DNA from: Ancrocorticia sp047501485 | Lineage (GTDB): Bacteria; Actinomycetota; Actinomycetes; Actinomycetales; Actinomycetaceae | Direction of reading: 5' to 3' | Length of the DNA: 64,000 bases | Assembly (NCBI GenBank): GCA_047501485.1 | Contig: JAZDRN010000004.1 | Location: 62,001 to 126,000 of the forward strand | In this document: one piece after another, positions 50,809-57,982 of the stretch | Layout: the number at the start of each line of letters is the position of its first letter | Numbering within the stretch: the first letter of the stretch is position 1 | Notes under the pieces: generated by a model | The model's input: only the letters and a program-made list of their open reading frames with translations | Databases searched by the model: none | What the model was told of the DNA's origin: nothing | Made by a program: the position numbers and the translations under genes

Positions 50809-51969
50809 GTGAGTATTGCCCTTGGAATGCCATCCCTGCGTCCTGAACCGCAGGTGCTTGCGCAGCGTAAGAAGACCCGTCAGATACAGGTGGGGGATGT
50901 GGCCGTGGGCGGTGACGCACCCATCTCGGTCCAGTCGATGACGACGACGAAGACCCACGACATCGGTGCGACCCTGCAGCAGATCGCCGAGCTGACCGCT
51001 GCGGGATGCGATATCGTGCGTGTCGCCTGCCCCACGGATAAGGATGCGGAGGCGCTGCCGATCATTGCGCGCCAGTCCCGCCTCCCGGTCATCGCAGATA
51101 TTCACTTCCAGCCCAAGTACGTGTTCGCCGCCATCAAGGCCGGCTGCGGCGCGGTGCGCGTCAATCCCGGCAACATTCGCAAGTTCGACGACCGGGTCGG
51201 CGAGATCTGCCAGGCCGCCTCGGACTACGGGGTCTCCCTTCGCATCGGGGTCAACGCGGGTTCCTTGGATCCGCGGCTGCTCAAGAAGTACGGGGCGGCC
51301 ACCCCTGAGGCTCTGGTGGAGTCGGCTGTGTGGGAGGCGAGTCTCTTCGAGGAGCACGGCTTCCACGACTTCAAGATCTCCGTCAAGCACCACAATGTCG
51401 TCACCATGGTCCAGGCGTACCGCATGCTCTCCGAGCAGGGCGATTGGCCGTTGCATCTGGGCGTGACCGAGGCCGGCCCAGCTTTCCAGGGAACCGTCAA
51501 GTCGTGCGCCGCCTTCGGAGCTCTCCTGGGAGAGGGAATCGGCGACACCATCCGCGTCTCGCTCTCCGCTCCTCCCGTCGAGGAGGTCAAGGTGGGCTCG
51601 AAGCTGCTGGAGTTCATGGGGCTGCGCCCCCGGAAGATGGAGATCGTCTCCTGCCCGTCCTGCGGTCGTGCGCAGGTGGACGTGTGGGAGTTGGCCGAGA
51701 AGGTCGAGGACGGCCTCAAGGACATCACGGCGCCGCTGCGCGTGGCTGTCATGGGCTGCGTCGTCAACGGCCCGGGAGAGGCGCGCGAAGCCGACCTCGG
51801 TTGCGCCTCGGGAAACGGCAAGGGTCAGATCTTCGTGCACGGCAAGGTCGTCGAGACGGTCCCGGAGGACGAGATCGTCGACACGCTGCTCCGCTATGCC
51901 AATAAGATGGCTGAGGAAATGGGTGTGGAATCCGAGGAGGGTGTCGGCGTCGACGTCGTCGCGTTCTGA
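50809..51969 (+). CDS. ispG: (E)-4-hydroxy-3-methylbut-2-enyl-diphosphate synthase (flavodoxin)
   Basis: IspG (GcpE) is the [4Fe-4S] enzyme that forms HMBPP, the penultimate MEP step. The 386-residue product has RKKTRQIQVGDVAVGGDAP, VQSMTTTKTHD and VRVNPGNIRKFDDRV. Cluster Cys residues are in EIVSCPSCGRAQVD and AVMGCVVNGPGEAREADLG. GTG 50809 matches the usual actinobacterial N-terminus (VSIALGMPSLRP); TAATAC lies at 50795-50800, so the mRNA may be nearly leaderless. An upstream in-frame ATG at 50767 would precede that box. Confidence 0.95.
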   Translation: MSIALGMPSLRPEPQVLAQRKKTRQIQVGDVAVGGDAPISVQSMTTTKTHDIGATLQQIAELTAAGCDIVRVACPTDKDAEALPIIARQSRLPVIADIHFQPKYVFAAIKAGCGAVRVNPGNIRKFDDRVGEICQAASDYGVSLRIGVNAGSLDPRLLKKYGAATPEALVESAVWEASLFEEHGFHDFKISVKHHNVVTMVQAYRMLSEQGDWPLHLGVTEAGPAFQGTVKSCAAFGALLGEGIGDTIRVSLSAPPVEEVKVGSKLLEFMGLRPRKMEIVSCPSCGRAQVDVWELAEKVEDGLKDITAPLRVAVMGCVVNGPGEAREADLGCASGNGKGQIFVHGKVVETVPEDEIVDTLLRYANKMAEEMGVESEEGVGVDVVAF

Positions 51970-52033
51970 CGGCGTTCGCGGCCCCACTGCCTCGGATTGC
52001 CCGAGTGCTGACAACGTGACGGAGTAGATAGCT

Positions 52034-52894
52034 ATGCGTTGGCTGAGCAAAACGCCTACCACGTTGCGTCGGTTGTACGGAATCGACAAGGCCAGAGCCG
52101 TCGACTTCCTGGCCGAGGATCCTGTGAACTCGGTGCTGGCTCGTACCAACATCGACCGGATGGGCATGGGTGCCTCGAGTGCGATCGGCCTGTTCGATTC
52201 CCGTGTCAATCAGATCACGGCGCTGGCATGGGATTCGGGAAACCTCATCCCGCTCGGTTTCGACGATGAGGGATTGGACCTTCTGGCGGACTCGGTGTTG
52301 GGCCGAGGCCGGATCTGCTCCTCGCTGGTGGGCCCGGCCGACCAGGTCCTCGGCCTGTGGGACCGAGTGGAATTCGACTGGGGCCCCGCTCGCGAGGTTC
52401 GAGCGCGCCAATATTCCATGACGATCGACACCCCGCCACTGGTGGCGGAGGATCCCGAGGTGCGTCCGGCTCTCCCCGAGGAGTTGCCGCTCGTCCTTCC
52501 TGCTTCGATCGCTATGTTCACGGAGGAGGTCGGATACGATCCGATGGCCTTCGGCAACTCGTATATGTACCGCGCCAGCGGCCTCATCCGGGCCGGGATG
52601 ACATACATCAAGCTGGCGCCGACGGGCGATGGAGCGGGCCAACGCGTGGTCTTCAAGGCAGATGTCGGCGCGCTGGCCGGCGGCGTGGCCCAGATCCAAG
52701 GGGTATGGGTCGCTCCGGATATGCGCGGCCGAGGCTTGGCGACGGCGGGTATGGCCGCGGTGGTGCGGCAGGTCCGGGCCACCTTCAGCCCGCTCGTATC
52801 GCTCTATGTCAACGACTACAACGACGCGGCCGTGCGGGTGTACCAGCGCGTCGGGTTCAAGATCGTGGGGGAGTGGGCTACGGTCCTCATGTAG
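52034..52894 (+). CDS. DUF4081-GNAT acetyltransferase
   Basis: The 286-residue product has an N-terminal DUF4081-like part (RAVDFLAEDPVNSVLARTNI, about residues 20-110) and a C-terminal GNAT domain with IQGVWVAPDMRGRGLATAGM and YVNDYNDAAVRVYQRVGFK. It is conserved between ispG and proS in actinobacteria, but its substrate is unknown. The ATG at 52034 begins RWLSKTPTTLRRL. It is 64 bp after ispG and probably in the same transcript. Confidence 0.9.
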   Translation: MRWLSKTPTTLRRLYGIDKARAVDFLAEDPVNSVLARTNIDRMGMGASSAIGLFDSRVNQITALAWDSGNLIPLGFDDEGLDLLADSVLGRGRICSSLVGPADQVLGLWDRVEFDWGPAREVRARQYSMTIDTPPLVAEDPEVRPALPEELPLVLPASIAMFTEEVGYDPMAFGNSYMYRASGLIRAGMTYIKLAPTGDGAGQRVVFKADVGALAGGVAQIQGVWVAPDMRGRGLATAGMAAVVRQVRATFSPLVSLYVNDYNDAAVRVYQRVGFKIVGEWATVLM

Positions 52895-52907
52895 CGCCGG
52901 CGTTGAG

Positions 52908-52913
52908 TACACT
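52908..52913 (+). promoter_or_regulatory. -10 box for leaderless proS mRNA
   Basis: TACACT lies exactly 6 nt before GTG 52920, implying transcription starts at the initiation codon. It overlaps the region just after the GNAT stop. Confidence 0.45.
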
Positions 52914-52919
52914 TGTCTC

Positions 52920-54698
52920 GTGCTCAAGATGTCTACACTCTTTGTCCGTACCCTGCGTGAGGATCCTGCCGACGCCGAGGTCGCAAGCCACAAGCTGCTC
53001 GTACGCGGTGGCTACATCCGCCGCGTCGCACCTGGGATCTACACCTGGCTGCCGCTGGGACTGGAAGTCCTTCGCAAGGTCGAGCAGGTGGTTCGCGAGG
53101 AAATGAACGCGGCTGGGGCCCAGGAAGTCCACTTCCCGGCGCTGCTCCCACGCGAGCCCTATGAGGCCAGCGGCCGGTGGAACGAGTACGGTCCCACCCT
53201 CTTCAAGCTGAAGGACCGCAAGGAAGCGGACTATCTGCTGGCCCCTACCCACGAGGAGATGTTCACCTTGCTGGTCAAGGACCTGTACTCCTCGTACAAG
53301 GACCTTCCCACCACGCTCTACCAGATCCAGACGAAGTACCGCGACGAGGCCCGCCCGCGCGCCGGCGTCATCCGCGGGCGCGAGTTCGTCATGAAAGACG
53401 CCTACTCCTTCGATATCGACGACGCCGGCCTGGACGCCTCCTACCAGACGATGCGCGATGCCTATCAGAGGATCTTCAACCGGTTGGGCCTGCCGTTCGT
53501 CATCTGTGCCGCGGTCTCCGGGGCCATGGGCGGCTCGCGCTCGGAGGAGTTCCTCTTCCCGTGCGAGATCGGTGAGGATACCTTTGTGCGTTCGGCCGGG
53601 GGATACACCGCCAACACCGAGGCGGTCACGACCCCGCGCCAGCCCGAGCAGGATTACTCGGATGCCCCCGCACCGGAGATAGTGGACACCCCGGACGCCA
53701 CCACCATCGACACTCTCGTCGAGGTCTCCAATGCGCTGCGTCCGCGCGAGGATCGCCCGTGGCAGGCCGGTGACACGCTGAAGAACGTCGTCGTCGTCGC
53801 CACGCAGCCGGATGGGACCCGCGAACTGCTCATCATCGGACTGCCGGGAGACAGAGACGTGGATATGAAGCGGGTGGAGGCCTCGCTGGCTCCGGCGGAG
53901 GTCGAAATGGCCACGCCGGAAGATCTCAAGGACTTCCCCGAGCTGGTTCCCGGCTATATCGGCCCAGAGGCGATCGGACCGCAGTCTGGACGGCGCACCG
54001 GGGACGACGCCGACGTGTTGCGCTATCTGCTCGATCCGCACGTTGCCCGTGGCTCGCGCTGGATCACCGGTGCGAACCATGCCAACAAGCACGTCTTCAA
54101 TCTGGTCTACGGGCGCGATTTCGAAGCGGATGGGACGATCGAGGCCGCGGAGGTCCGGGCCGGCGATGAGGCTCCCGACGGCTCCGGCGCCCTCGAGATC
54201 GCCCGTGGAATCGAGATAGGCCACATCTTCCAACTGGGCCGCAAGTATGCCAAGGCGCTCGACTTGACGGTTCTCGACCAGAACGGAAAGAGCCAGGTCG
54301 TCACGATGGGCTCCTACGGCATCGGCGTCACGCGCGTCCTGGCGGCGCTGGCCGAGCATAATCACGATGAGCAGGGACTGGTGTGGCCCGTCAACCTGGC
54401 GCCCGCCACCGTGCAGATCCTTGCCACGGGCAAGGGAGAGGAACTGTTCGAGACCGCCGCCCGTATCGGCGAGGAGATGGAACAGGCCGGGATCACGGTG
54501 CTGCTGGACGACCGCCGCAAGGTCTCGGCCGGTGTGAAGTTCGCGGACTACGAGCTGCTGGGTATCCCGTATGGAATCGTGGTGGGTCGCGGCCTCAAGG
54601 ACGGACTGGTGGAGCTGCGCGACCGCCGCTCCGGTGTCCGCGAGGAGGTCCCGGTGCAGGAGGTCGTCGAGCGCTTCCAGGGCTTCATGGCCCGTTGA
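52920..54698 (+). CDS. proS: Prolyl-tRNA synthetase
   Basis: ProRS charges tRNA-Pro. The 592-residue product is the bacterial class II type with an editing (YbaK-like) insert at about residues 230-400. Visible are SHKLLVRGGYIRRVAPGIYTWLPLG, motif 2 YQIQTKYRDEARPRAGVIRGREF, the GHIFQLGRKYAK region and motif 3 GSYGIGVTRVLAALAE. GTG 52920 (VLKMSTLFVRTLRED) is used because a -10 box sits 6 nt upstream; ATG 52929 is the alternative. Confidence 0.95.
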   Translation: MLKMSTLFVRTLREDPADAEVASHKLLVRGGYIRRVAPGIYTWLPLGLEVLRKVEQVVREEMNAAGAQEVHFPALLPREPYEASGRWNEYGPTLFKLKDRKEADYLLAPTHEEMFTLLVKDLYSSYKDLPTTLYQIQTKYRDEARPRAGVIRGREFVMKDAYSFDIDDAGLDASYQTMRDAYQRIFNRLGLPFVICAAVSGAMGGSRSEEFLFPCEIGEDTFVRSAGGYTANTEAVTTPRQPEQDYSDAPAPEIVDTPDATTIDTLVEVSNALRPREDRPWQAGDTLKNVVVVATQPDGTRELLIIGLPGDRDVDMKRVEASLAPAEVEMATPEDLKDFPELVPGYIGPEAIGPQSGRRTGDDADVLRYLLDPHVARGSRWITGANHANKHVFNLVYGRDFEADGTIEAAEVRAGDEAPDGSGALEIARGIEIGHIFQLGRKYAKALDLTVLDQNGKSQVVTMGSYGIGVTRVLAALAEHNHDEQGLVWPVNLAPATVQILATGKGEELFETAARIGEEMEQAGITVLLDDRRKVSAGVKFADYELLGIPYGIVVGRGLKDGLVELRDRRSGVREEVPVQEVVERFQGFMAR

Positions 54699-54743
54699 GC
54701 GGCGTTGAGCGGATCCCTGCGCCGCGCTGGCGTCACCGAGCGA

Positions 54744-55757
54744 TCATCCTTCCACGCCCGGCAACGGGAGGGCTGCGGCACGTTCGGACGAGGTGAGGAA
54801 GAGCGAACAGCCGAAAGACAGCAATGCGTCGCGTTCGGCTGGTTCCGCCTCGGCGGCGCTGGTCAATAGCTCGGCCGAGAGCATGTGGAGGGCCTGGGAC
54901 GTGTACGTCTCGCCCTCGGCCAGCTCCGGGTATGCCGCGAAAGCCGAGCGGGTGTCCGCCGTTCCCGAGCGGAGGATGGCCTCTTCGAAGGTGCTCACGG
55001 CATTGATGCGAATGAGCTCGGGATCGCGGGCGCCGGCCGGCAGATTGGAGGCGTCGGTCTCCAACCATTGCCGCGCGGCATCGGCGACTTCGAGAGTGGA
55101 GGTGCTGTTGGCTGCGGCTCCGGCTGCGGCGATGTCGACCTCGCCGCAAGAGGGCACCTCTGCCTCCCCGGACTCCGCGAGATCCATGGCGAGCAGCTGC
55201 GCGCCCAAGGCCATCGATGCCAGTTCTTGACGCTGCGCGGCGGGAGCCGAATCGATGGCGCTCCTGGCCGATTCGGAAAAACTGACGAGTTCCTCTACGA
55301 GAGCGGTGCCCGTGAGGTCAACGGGGGGCTCCGTCTCCAGCGGGGGATTGGTGTAACCCGTCGGTGCACCATCGGGCCAGGGAACCCACACCCCGCCCAG
55401 ATCCTCCGCGTAGATGGATGCGGCCTCCGCGACGGACTGCAGCGAGGCGTTCTCCTCGTCCTCCTGCAACTGCTGTGCCGATCGTTCGATGCGCACGGCC
55501 TGTTCGGCGAGTGCCTGGCGCGTCGTCTCCTGCTCCGAGGCCTCCGGAGGGGTCAGATCCTGGTGCTCCGGCCGAGCGCCGATCGCCACGAGGATTCCGA
55601 CGAAAATGGCGACGCCCAGGATGACGCCAGCGGCGAACTTCCACCCGGATACCTTTCTCTCCGTGCCCTTCGAGGTGGAGGAACGCTTGGACGCCTTCCG
55701 CTCGCTGGAGGCTGAGGAGTCGTCGGTATCGAAGTCAATGGAGTCGTGCTCTGGCAT
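54744..55757 (-). CDS. Single-pass membrane protein, unknown (DUF4439-like position)
   Basis: The 337-residue protein has a Ser/Asp-rich cytoplasmic tail, one membrane helix (WKFAAGVILGVAIFVGILVAIG, residues 39-60) and a long Ala/Glu-rich helical outer part. In mycobacteria a DUF4439 ferritin-like protein is encoded between proS and rimP, and this could be a distant counterpart, but I see no metal-binding motif to prove it. It is convergent with proS (45 bp) and divergent from rimP (88 bp). Its coding bias is typical of the window. Confidence 0.7.
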   Translation of the reverse strand: MPEHDSIDFDTDDSSASSERKASKRSSTSKGTERKVSGWKFAAGVILGVAIFVGILVAIGARPEHQDLTPPEASEQETTRQALAEQAVRIERSAQQLQEDEENASLQSVAEAASIYAEDLGGVWVPWPDGAPTGYTNPPLETEPPVDLTGTALVEELVSFSESARSAIDSAPAAQRQELASMALGAQLLAMDLAESGEAEVPSCGEVDIAAAGAAANSTSTLEVADAARQWLETDASNLPAGARDPELIRINAVSTFEEAILRSGTADTRSAFAAYPELAEGETYTSQALHMLSAELLTSAAEAEPAERDALLSFGCSLFLTSSERAAALPLPGVEG

Positions 55758-55833
55758 GGTTTCATCTTGCCATGTTCGTCAGAGCTCCATGACAGGCACG
55801 GCAGGACGTTGTAGAGAAAGCCGGTCTGGCAGG

Positions 55834-55839
55834 TAACCT
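55834..55839 (+). promoter_or_regulatory. -10 box for leaderless rimP mRNA
   Basis: TAACCT is followed by exactly 6 nt and then the rimP ATG. There is no SD. It would drive the rimP-nusA operon. Confidence 0.45.
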
Positions 55840-55845
55840 TGTCGT

Positions 55846-56442
55846 ATGGCACAGTCCTCACAGCGCAGGCGCCCCAAGGGGCGGAACGATCGTCAGACAG
55901 GTTCTCGCAACCCACGCCAGGCGGAGGCCAAAGCGGCCCAGCGCGCCAAGAACGCGCAGATGGTCGAGCAGATCACGAGCGAACTCGACTCCCTCGTCAG
56001 CGCGGCCGGCCTATATCTCGAGACGGTGAAGATCGGACGCGGGGGCACCAGAACGGTGGTGAAGGTCGTCGTCGACCTCCCCGAGGGGCCGGGCGGAGTC
56101 GATTCCGACTCTCTCACCGAGGTCTCACGGGCCATATCCGCCCGACTCGATGATGTTGATCTCGTCGAGGGCGCCTACACCCTGGAGGTCTCCACTCCTG
56201 GCGCCGAACGCGAACTGACTGAACCACGCCACTTCAGCAGGGCGATCGGCCGGCTCGTGGCGTTCCACCTGACCGATGGCACGGCGTCGAAGGCCAGGGT
56301 CGAGGATCTGAACGGTGATATTCTCAATCTTCGCGGTCCACAGGGCCAGCGCAGCATTAAGCTATCTGATATCGCCAGTGCGCGTGTTCAGGTGGAACTG
56401 GTGAAGGAAGAGGACAATGCGGCCTCGGGGAATGAGGGCTAG
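55846..56442 (+). CDS. rimP: Ribosome maturation factor RimP
   Basis: RimP is needed early in 30S assembly. The 198-residue product has a basic N-terminal extension of about 35 residues. The two family domains follow: VSAAGLYLETVKIGRGGTRTVVKVVVD with LEVSTPGAERELTEPRHF, and a C-terminal SH3-like part. It precedes nusA by 9 bp, the usual order. The N-terminal extension is longer than in most bacteria. Confidence 0.94.
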   Translation: MAQSSQRRRPKGRNDRQTGSRNPRQAEAKAAQRAKNAQMVEQITSELDSLVSAAGLYLETVKIGRGGTRTVVKVVVDLPEGPGGVDSDSLTEVSRAISARLDDVDLVEGAYTLEVSTPGAERELTEPRHFSRAIGRLVAFHLTDGTASKARVEDLNGDILNLRGPQGQRSIKLSDIASARVQVELVKEEDNAASGNEG

Positions 56443-56451
56443 GAGAACACC

Positions 56452-57477
56452 ATGGATATTCAGATGAATGAGCTCCGCATTGTCGAGAGCGAGCTGGGCA
56501 TCAGCGTGGACGTGCTGGTCGAGGCCATCGAGGACGCCCTGTTGCACGCCTACCAGCGTGTCCCCGGCGCCGTGCGCGGTGCTCGGGTGGAGATGGACCG
56601 GACGACGGGCAAGGTGACGGTCTGGGCCCCTGAGGTCGACGAAGAGGGCAACCAGATCGACGAATTCGACGACACCCCGGGCGATTTCGGCCGGATCGCG
56701 ACCGCAACCGCCAAGTCGATCATCGCCCAGCGCTTGCGCGATGCGGAAGCCGATCGCGTTCTCGGATCCTTCAAGGGCAAGCAGGGGCAGGTCGTGTCGG
56801 GTATCGTGCAGCAGAATGCCGGCCGCAACGCGGAGTCACGGGATCTGCTCGTCGACGTCGGCGAGCACGAGGCCATCCTGCGTGCCGAGGAGCAGGTTCC
56901 CACCGAGCGCTTCCGCCACGGAGATCACATCCGCGCACTCGTCCTCGAGGTCGCCGTCGGTACTCGCGGTGCCTCCGTGCGCCTGTCGCGTACCCACCCG
57001 GACTTCGTGCGCTGCCTCTTCGAGCAGGAGGTCCCCGAGATCGAGGATGGCGTGGTGGAGATCGTGGCGCTGGCTCGCGAGGCGGGGCACCGTTCCAAGG
57101 TCGCCGTCTGGACCGCCGATCCCGATGTCAACGCCAAGGGGGCCTGCATCGGCCACAACGGCCAGCGCGTGCGCGCCATCACCACGGAACTGAATGGCGA
57201 GAAGATCGACATCGTGGATTACGACGACGAGCCTGCGGCCTTCGTGGCCGCGGCGCTTTCGCCCGCGCGAGTGCTGCGCGTTGATATCCTGAACAAGGAT
57301 CAGCGCCAGGCCCGGGCGATTGTTCCAGACGATCAAACATCGCTCGCCATCGGCAAGGAGGCCCAGAACGTGCGTCTGGCTGCCAAGCTGACGGGCTGGT
57401 CCATCGACATCCGCAAGGAGTCAGAGGATCCCCAGGCCCAAACCTCCTCGGAATTCGACGACGCCGAGGAGCGTTGA
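56452..57477 (+). CDS. nusA: Transcription termination/antitermination factor NusA
   Basis: NusA binds RNA polymerase and nascent RNA to control pausing, termination and antitermination. The 341-residue product has the N-terminal domain (MNELRIVESELGISVDVLVEAIE), an S1 domain (GQVVSGIVQQNA) and two KH domains (ACIGHNGQRVRAITTELNGE; IGKEAQNVRLAAKLTGW). It lacks the C-terminal acidic repeats of E. coli NusA, as is normal in actinobacteria. The ATG follows AGGAGA. Confidence 0.95.
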   Translation: MDIQMNELRIVESELGISVDVLVEAIEDALLHAYQRVPGAVRGARVEMDRTTGKVTVWAPEVDEEGNQIDEFDDTPGDFGRIATATAKSIIAQRLRDAEADRVLGSFKGKQGQVVSGIVQQNAGRNAESRDLLVDVGEHEAILRAEEQVPTERFRHGDHIRALVLEVAVGTRGASVRLSRTHPDFVRCLFEQEVPEIEDGVVEIVALAREAGHRSKVAVWTADPDVNAKGACIGHNGQRVRAITTELNGEKIDIVDYDDEPAAFVAAALSPARVLRVDILNKDQRQARAIVPDDQTSLAIGKEAQNVRLAAKLTGWSIDIRKESEDPQAQTSSEFDDAEER

Positions 57478-57590
57478 GCAGGATGTGAGGACGTTGACCT
57501 GAGCGGAGCGTGAGATTGCGCTCCCCAGGCGGCGTTTTGCGCCCTGACAGGCTAGGATACTTAGGGCGTCTCAGACCAAGGAGAATCTTT

Positions 57591-57854
57591 GTGACTATCA
57601 ACCCGCGCACGTGTGTGGGCTGTCGTCGAAGAGACGCTCGTGACAATCTCGTGCGGGTGGTTGCCGCTGACTCCGCTCTCGAAGTGGACGAAAAGGCACG
57701 CCTGCATGGCAGGGGAGCGTGGATCCATCGCGATCCCGCTTGCCTCAACCGGGCTTTGCGGTCTCGAGCTTTCGAGCGTGCCCTGCGCCAGCAGGGGCTC
57801 GACAGCGCACCGCTGGGTCGATGGTTGGAACGCTATTCGAGTTCGAGGATCTGA
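57591..57854 (+). CDS. ylxR: YlxR (DUF448) family RNA-binding protein
   Basis: The 87-residue basic protein has the family signature NPRTCVGCRRRDARDNLVRVV and GRGAWIHRDPACLNRAL. YlxR proteins bind nucleic acid and, in some Firmicutes, RNase P. They lie between nusA and infB, as here. GTG 57591 is chosen because AAGGAGA is 6 nt upstream. The gap of 113 bp from nusA holds no other gene. Confidence 0.92.
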   Translation: MTINPRTCVGCRRRDARDNLVRVVAADSALEVDEKARLHGRGAWIHRDPACLNRALRSRAFERALRQQGLDSAPLGRWLERYSSSRI

Positions 57855-57941
57855 TGTCCTTCGAACTGACCCGAGCAAAAGGAAGCGGGTAGGAACCCGA
57901 TGGGCACCCAATGAGTACCCAGCGATGAGCTGCCAGCAATA

Positions 57942-57969
57942 AGGGTCTGACGCGTGGTGCGCAGACCCT
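57942..57969 (+). promoter_or_regulatory. Hairpin just upstream of infB
   Basis: AGGGTCTG-A-CGC pairs with GCG-CAGACCCT: 11 bp with one bulged A and a 5-nt loop. It ends 13 nt before the infB GTG, next to the SD AAGGAGA. There is no T-run, so it may modulate infB rather than terminate the transcript. Confidence 0.4.
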
Positions 57970-57982
57970 ACGAAGGAGAACT

